Shown here: piece after piece, positions 59,301 through 64,000 of the stretch
Layout of the letters: every line of letters starts with the position of its first letter
Numbering within the stretch: the first letter of the stretch is position 1
NCBI RefSeq assembly: GCF_028858725.1
Contig: NC_084781.1
Span: forward strand, 1,930,513-1,994,512
Length of the DNA stretch: 64,000 bases
Direction: 5' to 3'
From: Colius striatus
Taxonomy: Eukaryota > Chordata > Aves > Coliiformes > Coliidae
The notes under the pieces: model-generated
The model's input: the letters and a program-made list of their open reading frames with translations, nothing else
What the model was told of the DNA's origin: nothing
Databases searched by the model: none
Position numbers and translations under genes: made by a program

Positions 59301-62300
59301 TAGGCAAAGAGAAAATCAGCTCTGCTTTCATTGTTGTCTTGATGTAAAATTTGCATGGGCACAGTAGTTTATCTCCTTTTCTAGCAATTCAAATTCTTAT
59401 GAACCCACTGCCAGGCAGTTACAGTCACATGTAATTGGCTTTTGCTACAGGTTTCTCTTGATAAGGGTGACAGAAAAGACAGAGATTTGCAAGAGGACCT
59501 GTGGTTTGAACTTTCTAGCGAGGCTCTCTGTAACTGGATGATGTTTGTACGTCCAGCTCAAAACCATTTGGAGCAGAACCTGGTGGCTTATCAGTACGGT
59601 CACCATATTTATTACACAACCATTAAAAACGTGGAGCCCAAGCAGGAACTCAAGGTATGGCATTACTTGTGTTTCCTTGTTGGTTTTTGTTTCTATTCCT
59701 GATGAAATCAAGTCATACAATTGCTGCTTAAGTGCATCTTCAAGTGCCAGAAATGATTGCTGTAAGTAGTTGAGTGTGGGGGGTTTTTTTCCCCTCTAAT
59801 AAAGCATGTGATGGCCTGAATCAAATGTCACTGGGGTCAATAAGCAGTTAGACACCAATTTGCTTTGAAATGAGCTTTGGCTCAGGTGTAAAATGAAGAA
59901 GCTTAAAATCATAGAATGGGAGGGGTTGGAAGGGACCTTTAGAGATCATCTAGTCCAACCCCCCTGCAGAAGCAGGTTCACCTAGATCAGGTGAAGAGTA
60001 AAAGAGTATGTAAATGATTAGTCTATCACTGTCATGCATTACTTATCCTTTTTAGTTCTAGGATGCCCTTTCCACTTAGTCCTGTGTGCCCTTGGCTTGT
60101 TTTCTGATGCCTTAAGTGTGAATATGGTCTCTCACTTGACCTGAGTTGCCTAGAACTATTGAAACTTTGCATGGGGAAAATGCTAAAGGATGTTGTGACT
60201 TCCCTGGGAGTTACTTTTTGTTGCCTCTAAAAAATGTATTGGTTACTCTGAGCTGAAAGCAGAGTGGCTGGCTGAGATGCCTTTAGTTTTCAACACCTTT
60301 GGTGGAACTGGGGGCAAGCAAAAATATCCTTTGATGTCAGGAAGTTGTTTGTTGTTCTTCAAACCCTGCCTTGCATAAAAGCTTGAGTTAACCACAAGAA
60401 AGGTTTTAAACACCCTTAGCTAAACCAGGGCAAAAGCCTGCATCTACTCTTGGTACTGATTTTTAAGAGCAGGATTCTTTCTGGTTCCTCTGAAATCAGT
60501 CCTTAATTTATTTAAGCTGAATCACTGGAAACCTTGTTAATCCATTTTAAATGTATCCAAACATCATTTTCTCGACACTTTTTAAATCAATTTGAAATCA
60601 GAGTTTAATTAAAACTGTACAGACTTGTCTGCAGAAGCACCATTTTTCTTGCTTTATGTGTTAACGGTGTCTTTTGGGGTAAAATTGCTTTGATAATTTA
60701 ATACCTAGGCTCTGTAATGTTGTTTCCTTCCCAAGTAGATGTAGGGCATTCATATAAATTTTGTCCTAAGATCGAACTAGAAGGATCAGTCAGTTCAAGT
60801 TGAACTTCTGTATTGCATGACAGGTGAGTAATCTAGAAGCTCCAGGCTTTCTTTGTCCAGCTAGTGAGATTCCTGCCAAGTAGCACCTACCTGCTAGTGA
60901 GTCTTTGAAGGAGTTGGAAGTGCCTCCCTCCACTGCTGTGAAAACGCCTGCAGCCCACTACAAGTTTAAACTTGCCCAGATTTTTCATGCTGAAAAAAAT
61001 CTCTTTATGCCTTCTTAAAGAGATCTCTTCTAACATTGAGCCTTTTTAATCAAACATTAAGGTAAAATGAGAATTGATGCAAGAATTCTCCACTAATCTA
61101 ATTTTAGGCTCTAATAAACTTTGTCTTTCTGCCTCCTGTGGCTCTCTCTGCTGAAGGCTCCCTAAATCCCCTGTATAGTGAAAGTGGGTACATCATGCTT
61201 CAGCCTGGCAGATCTTTGTTTTGGGAAGCCAGGACCATATTACTCCAATCATTCAGAAGTTGAGAAACATTTGAAATGAGTCTCTGTGGATAGAGCTGCC
61301 TGTTTTCTGTGTCAAGAGAGCAGGAAAGAAACAGGAAACCCCCTTAGTTAAGTACCTTTCCATTCCTCTTGGTACAACAAATAAGAGTACTCTGCTGCCA
61401 TCCATCCTTTACAATCATACACTCAGGTCTAAAGAGATCAATCTTATTTCCTTTAGAGCTACTGGTAGCCATGTGTGAGATTAACATTCACAAGAGGAGG
61501 CTATACCTGCAAATTAAATGGCTGTGCTTTCTGAGCAAAGCTTTTTTTCCTGTTCCTCAATGGGGACATTGATCTCAACAGGCTTTATTATTGAAGATGA
61601 AAGAAGCAATAAGAGTCAGTGGCTGAGGCACTTAAAACCTATTCCCAAATGAATTCCCTTTTAGTTCTGGTTCCACCAAAAAGTGTTGTGTTGTGTTTTG
61701 TATTCTTGCTGCAGGTGTGGTATGCTGCCTCTTACGCAGAGTTTGTGAACCAGAAGATCCATGACATATCTGAAGAGGAAAGGAAGGGTAATTTGGGCTT
61801 TCCTGCTCTCAGTTTTTCTAGTGTGTTGGTGGCTGAGTGTTGTGCTGCTGAGTTTCAAGTCTTCACCTGTATAGTGCTCCCAAATTCCTGCTAGGTTAAG
61901 AAAAGTTAAACCAGATCTAGACTGTGTTATTGGGATGTTTCTACTAACTCCTTTCATGCCTTCATTACCATAACTTAAGCTTTGGCCTCAGTTTCTGGGA
62001 AGCATTGGGTTGCTGCTGGAAAGAGGTATGTTTCTCTACTTGATGCCTAACGTTGACTCTGTGTCAAACTGATGTGCCACTGCTGTAGATTAAGAGACTT
62101 CTCTTGTGTCAGAGACACAATCCTGTAGCTGCTCATCCCTAGAAGGGTAAACTTCAAAACCTCCCTGATTTTTTAAGCAGTGTTTATAGCCCATGTGAAT
62201 TGTCCCCAGCCACCTTTCTGTGAGGAGCTGTAGTCGTGCCACAGTGCAGAAGGGATAAAAGCAAAGCTCAGTGGATGGGTGCTGGGTATCCTGCAGTCTG

Positions 62301-64000
62301 TGTAACCTTCAGGGAGAAAATATGGCCCACAATGGCAGAAAGGCTGGGGGAGTTGGGGGAAAATGAGTTTAACTATTTGTGACAAATGCTGCTCTTGACA
62401 TTTCCAACTGAACGTAGTTCTCAGAGAGCAGGAGAAGAACTGGCCGTGTTACGAGTGCAACCGTCGCTTCATGAGCTCAGAGCAGCTCCAGCAGCACCTC
62501 AACTCCCACGATGAGAAGCTGGACTTCTTCAGCAGGTACTGAAAGCTTTAGCTTTCTCTGTGTGTCACTATGGTGCTTCCCTAAACTTGCAGAAGGGAAG
62601 GTCTTTGCCCTACAAATCTTACTGGTCAACTTGGCTATCCACGAGAGAATGGCTTAGCACGGGGAGGTAAGAATATGACACCAGGAAGTTCATGGTGGAA
62701 GAAGTAGATTGAGGGAAATAAAATACCCTATTGAGACTGGTACAATGGCTTTGGTTTGCTTCTGGTTTTTCACCAGTTACTTATTTCAGTCCTTCAGTAC
62801 CAGTTCATATAGAAAGCTGATGCTTCTCAGGTATATGCAAACACAGAGCTTGACAAATAAGTCTCGTAGTGCTTTGACTCCTCATTGGGCTAGCAGGATA
62901 GTTTATCCTGACCCATTAAATCCATCAGAAAGCAGAAGACATTGGTGCCTTCTTTTTCCTGCAACTTAGCAAGGGACTGTGTTTTGGGGCTGGGATTTTT
63001 TTGACACAGAAAGTTGGCACCTTCAGTCTACTACCTGACATCAATAGCTAAGTGCCTTTTTAGGGAGAGGTGTTAGGCTTCAGGTTCCAAACTGGTTTCC
63101 TTAAGCACTTGTTCTATCTAGCTTAAAATGTTTTCCAGCACAGTGTACACTGGAAGTAGGAGAGTTGCCATGGCAGAGGCTTTGCTAGAAGCCAGCAGTC
63201 CTCTTGGTCTTGCAATTACTGAACTAAATTGTCATGTGTTCAGCACTTTGGTTTCTCATAAAGCACAAAACAGATACCAGCCACTACTCTTTTTTTTCTC
63301 TCCCCTGCCAGAATTTCTTCAGATTTTGTTATTTATGGGTGAATAGTGATGCTGAGAGAGACTGTATCAAATCAGCAGAGGTTCTAAATGCATCTTTTGT
63401 TTGGTTTTGTCTCTAACCTGCAGAGCCAGAGGCCGGGGTCGTGGGAGAGGCAAGAGGAGGTTTGGACCAGGCAGACGCCCGGGCCGCCCTCCCAAATTCA
63501 TGAGGATGGAAGTAACCAGTGAAAATGGGGAAAAATGTGAAGAAGGGACACAGGTATATTTTGGGGGATGGAGAGGAGGAAAAAAAAAAAGGATCACATG
63601 GGATGAAAACTCTTGTCTTGAAAAGAATCTGAGGCACCAGTGCAAATTAAGGCTATGCTTTAGACTTACAACCAAATAATTCTTAGTTTCCTGGCTGTGG
63701 TTCTCTGCCAGGGGAGCACATTACTTTCCTTCTATTAAAAAAACCCCTGCAAAAGCACTTGCATTTCTACAGCAACTTTCATCCCAAAGCACTTATCAGT
63801 GAGATTGGTTATTGCAGTATTCAAGCAGCATCACAGAAGTAATTTAGACAGTAAAAGTGTAATGGGAATTTTAGGTTTGTGTTTGTCCTTTCTGGAATGG
63901 GAGGTCAGAGCCTGCTCATATAACTGTTGCTGGTAAAATTAAATCACTTTGAGCTATGATTCTTTATGATGTTTTAATATTAACAAAAGGGTATCCTGCA
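41200..64000 (+). CDS. PRDM10: PRDM10, PR domain zinc finger protein 10, 5' part (11 exons)
   Basis: PRDM10 is a nuclear transcription factor of the PRDM family. Exon 1 (about 41,200-41,351) is non-coding. Coding exons are 50,340-50,529, 52,284-52,448, 54,009-54,068, 56,693-56,812, 57,815-58,022, 58,367-58,608, 59,451-59,654, 61,715-61,787, 62,418-62,535 and 63,424-63,553. From the ATG at 50,461 they give 463 residues in one frame. Order of parts: N-terminal region (1-138), acidic tract (about 175-190), Cys/His cluster before the PR domain (about 209-224), PR/SET domain (about 240-370), first C2H2 finger (C391, C394, H407, H411), RG-rich and AT-hook-like segment (421-445). The sequence tracks remembered human PRDM10 closely, including [20 protein letters not shown] and [20 protein letters not shown]. 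The remaining zinc fingers and Q-rich C-terminus lie beyond the right edge. Confidence 0.95.
41512..41526 (+). repeat. run of 15 G in CpG island
   Basis: There are fifteen consecutive guanines 160 bp downstream of the inferred PRDM10 exon 1 donor. It could form a G-quadruplex with neighbouring G-runs, and its length is likely to vary or to be mis-called in sequencing. Confidence 0.9.
42085..42240 (+). promoter_or_regulatory. TATA/CCAAT promoter-like cluster in PRDM10 intron 1
   Basis: Three inverted CCAAT boxes (ATTGG at 42,092-42,096, 42,123-42,127 and 42,166-42,170) precede a TATATAAG box at 42,204-42,211, predicting a plus-strand start near 42,235. Spacing is as expected for an NF-Y plus TBP promoter. 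No convincing coding exon follows within 500 bp, so it may drive an alternative 5' exon of PRDM10 or a non-coding transcript. Confidence 0.5.
42519..42735 (+). mobile_element. CR1 LINE 3' fragment
   Basis: Forward CR1 blocks are present: 'gtgagggagccctggcccaggctgcccagagagggtgtggaggctc', 'ccaaacccacctggacacgttcctgtg', 'gagatccctttccaacctc' and terminal 'attctatga'. It sits at the downstream edge of the PRDM10 CpG island. Confidence 0.93.
44281..44345 (+). mobile_element. possible degraded CR1 3' remnant
   Basis: The stretch 'ttgttggactggccttgaagatctaagggatcccttccagc' resembles the CR1 tail block (ggactagatgatctttgaaggtcccttccaacc) but is diverged and short. Confidence 0.45.
50340..50529 (+). 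CDS. PRDM10: PRDM10 exon 2 (start codon exon)
   Basis: The acceptor is tttttttatag| and the donor GCTCAG|gtgact, phase 0. Two in-frame ATGs exist: 50,437 (adds MEHHGREE) and 50,461 ([20 protein letters not shown]). The second matches the human start (MDSKDESSHVW) and has the stronger Kozak context (G at -3 and +4), so it is preferred. The 5' UTR part carries two upstream ORFs. Confidence 0.92.
50342..50424 (+). promoter_or_regulatory. two overlapping upstream ORFs in PRDM10 5' leader
   Basis: uORF1 is 17 codons plus TGA at 50,342-50,395. uORF2 is 10 codons plus TAG at 50,392-50,424. They overlap by the ATGA at the stop of the first. Both end before the main starts at 50,437 and 50,461, so they could limit translation and require reinitiation. 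The arrangement is read directly; the regulatory effect is inferred. Confidence 0.6.
50530..52283 (+). other. PRDM10 intron 2
   Basis: This intron is 1.75 kb, GT-AG. I see no repeat or gene in it. An open frame at 51,743-51,982 has no splice support. Confidence 0.85.
52284..52448 (+). CDS. PRDM10: PRDM10 exon 3, with GC donor
   Basis: The exon has 55 codons, phase 0 to 0: [20 protein letters not shown] through [12 protein letters not shown]. The acceptor is gtgttccag|. The end matches the human junction (VEAAQ|TLFTDPG) only if the exon stops at ACACAG|gcatgt, which is a GC rather than GT donor. Confidence 0.93.
52449..54008 (+). other. PRDM10 intron 3 (GC-AG type)
   Basis: This is a 1.56-kb intron with GC donor (gcatgt) and AG acceptor (tttgtctag). 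I see nothing else recognisable in it. Confidence 0.8.
54009..54068 (+). CDS. PRDM10: PRDM10 exon 4
   Basis: The exon has 20 codons, phase 0 to 0: [20 protein letters not shown], one residue or so different from human. The acceptor is tttgtctag|, the donor CAACAG|gtaaga. Confidence 0.94.
54069..56692 (+). other. PRDM10 intron 4
   Basis: This 2.6-kb intron contains one forward CR1 fragment. Open frames at 55.97-56.41 kb on both strands have no splice or domain support. Confidence 0.85.
54523..54655 (+). mobile_element. CR1 LINE 3' fragment
   Basis: Forward CR1 blocks are present: 'gtgagggagccctggcccaggctgcccagggagggtgtggaggctcc', 'aggtttccaaacccacctggacac' and 'gtgtgacctaatctaggtgga'. It ends before the terminal tail. 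It is nearly the same segment as the copy at 42.5 kb. Confidence 0.92.
56693..56812 (+). CDS. PRDM10: PRDM10 exon 5, phase-symmetric 40-codon exon
   Basis: The exon has 40 codons, phase 0 to 0, from [20 protein letters not shown] to [11 protein letters not shown]. The acceptor is ataatttttag| and the donor AGATAGA|gtaagt. In the human canonical protein as I recall it, exon 4 (DATAQQ) runs directly into ASLPVHNQ, so this block would be an alternatively included cassette. Skipping keeps the frame. Confidence 0.85.
56922..56940. repeat. (GA)n microsatellite
   Basis: This is a pure GA dinucleotide run of about nine units in PRDM10 intron 5. Confidence 0.9.
57815..58022 (+). CDS. PRDM10: PRDM10 exon 6 (acidic tract)
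   Basis: The exon is 208 nt, phase 0 to 1: [20 protein letters not shown], then an acidic run of E/D coded by a GAN-repeat (about 57,918-57,970), then [14 protein letters not shown]. The donor is TTAT|gtaagg, and the split codon makes Trp with exon 7. The acidic run is shorter than in human. Confidence 0.95.
58367..58608 (+). CDS. PRDM10: PRDM10 exon 7 (start of PR/SET domain)
   Basis: The exon is 242 nt, phase 1 to 0. It holds [20 protein letters not shown], a Cys/His-rich zinc-knuckle-like segment before the PR domain, then [20 protein letters not shown] and [18 protein letters not shown], the first strands of the PR/SET fold. The acceptor is gtgttgcag|, the donor TTGAAG|gtaagg. Confidence 0.97.
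59451..59654 (+). CDS. PRDM10: PRDM10 exon 8 (PR/SET core)
   Basis: The exon has 68 codons, phase 0 to 0: [40 protein letters not shown] and [20 protein letters not shown]. It is almost identical to human. NWMMFVRPA corresponds to the conserved N-W-M-x-[FY]-[VI] core of PR domains. The donor is CTCAAG|gtatgg. Confidence 0.97.
59908..59992 (-). mobile_element. CR1 LINE 3'-end fragment
   Basis: It begins atcatagaatggg, then ggggttggaagggaccttta and 'gagatcatctagtccaacccccctgcagaagcaggttcacctag'. This is near-consensus avian CR1 3' end in minus orientation. Confidence 0.94.
61715..61787 (+). CDS. PRDM10: PRDM10 exon 9 (end of PR/SET domain)
   Basis: The exon is 73 nt, phase 0 to 1: [20 protein letters not shown] then EERK. 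The VWY motif closes the PR fold. The acceptor is cttgctgcag|, the donor AAGG|gtaatt. Confidence 0.96.
62418..62535 (+). CDS. PRDM10: PRDM10 exon 10 (first C2H2 zinc finger)
   Basis: The exon is 118 nt, phase 1 to 0 plus 2 bases. It encodes [20 protein letters not shown] then [19 protein letters not shown]391, C394, H407 and H411 form a C2H2 finger. The acceptor is aacgtag|, the donor AGCAG|gtactg. Confidence 0.96.
63424..63553 (+). CDS. PRDM10: PRDM10 exon 11 (RG-rich, AT-hook-like segment)
   Basis: The exon is 130 nt, ending in phase 0. It encodes [20 protein letters not shown] then [28 protein letters not shown] has the GRP core of an AT-hook, preceded by an RG run that could be methylated. 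The donor is ACACAG|gtatat. The gene continues outside the window. Confidence 0.95.
63554..64000 (+). other. PRDM10 intron 11, partial
   Basis: Non-coding sequence runs to the window edge, with no further PRDM10 exon. The next zinc-finger exons are expected beyond 64,000. Confidence 0.85.

Larger units (their letters stand above)
58609..63423 (+). other. PRDM10 introns 7-10
   Basis: The introns are 58,609-59,450, 59,655-61,714, 61,788-62,417 and 62,536-63,423, all GT-AG. Intron 8 holds one CR1 3' end (59,908-59,992). No other gene or RNA is seen. Confidence 0.85.

Overview
This window is bird nuclear DNA. CR1 LINE fragments in both orientations carry the avian 3' end (repeated ATTCTATG units next to a 'ttggaagggacc' block), introns are small to medium, and the two recognised genes are vertebrate APLP2 and PRDM10, head to head as in human 11q24.3 (probably a microchromosome equivalent to chicken chr24). 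No bacterial or viral gene set, CRISPR array, tRNA or rRNA was seen.

Layout. Positions 1-24,280 (minus strand) hold the 5' half of APLP2: exon 1 (signal peptide) at 24,176-24,280, a 22-kb first intron, exon 2 at 1,995-2,168, exon 3 at 794-923, and the rest off the left edge. Exon 1 lies in a CpG island with a perfect CRE, GC boxes and a CCAAT box. Positions 24.6-33 kb are intergenic, with one probable ERV LTR piece. Positions 33-41 kb carry what I regard as the most interesting signal: on the minus strand, four exon-like blocks (40,812-40,714; 34,999-34,781; 34,213-34,079; 33,131-33,060) join in one phase-0 reading frame ending in a stop. They are headed by a first exon that shares a CpG-island, CCAAT-box bidirectional promoter with PRDM10. 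I do not recognise the product. An isolated plus-strand exon-like block (39,093-39,287) is also present. Positions 41.2-64 kb (plus strand) carry the 5' part of PRDM10: a non-coding first exon near 41.2-41.35 kb, then ten coding exons from 50,340 to 63,553 encoding 463 residues. These cover the N-terminal region, acidic tract, PR/SET domain, first C2H2 finger and an RG/AT-hook-like segment. The main zinc-finger array lies beyond the right edge.

Functionally the two known genes are unrelated neighbours: APLP2 is a secretory-pathway membrane glycoprotein of the APP family and PRDM10 a nuclear PR-domain zinc-finger transcription factor. Points worth checking are the candidate divergent gene, a GC-AG intron in PRDM10, two overlapping upstream ORFs before the PRDM10 start, a 40-codon phase-symmetric exon, and a second TATA/CCAAT promoter inside PRDM10 intron 1. 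All exon calls were made by eye from reading frames, splice consensus and remembered human protein sequences; no alignment was run.
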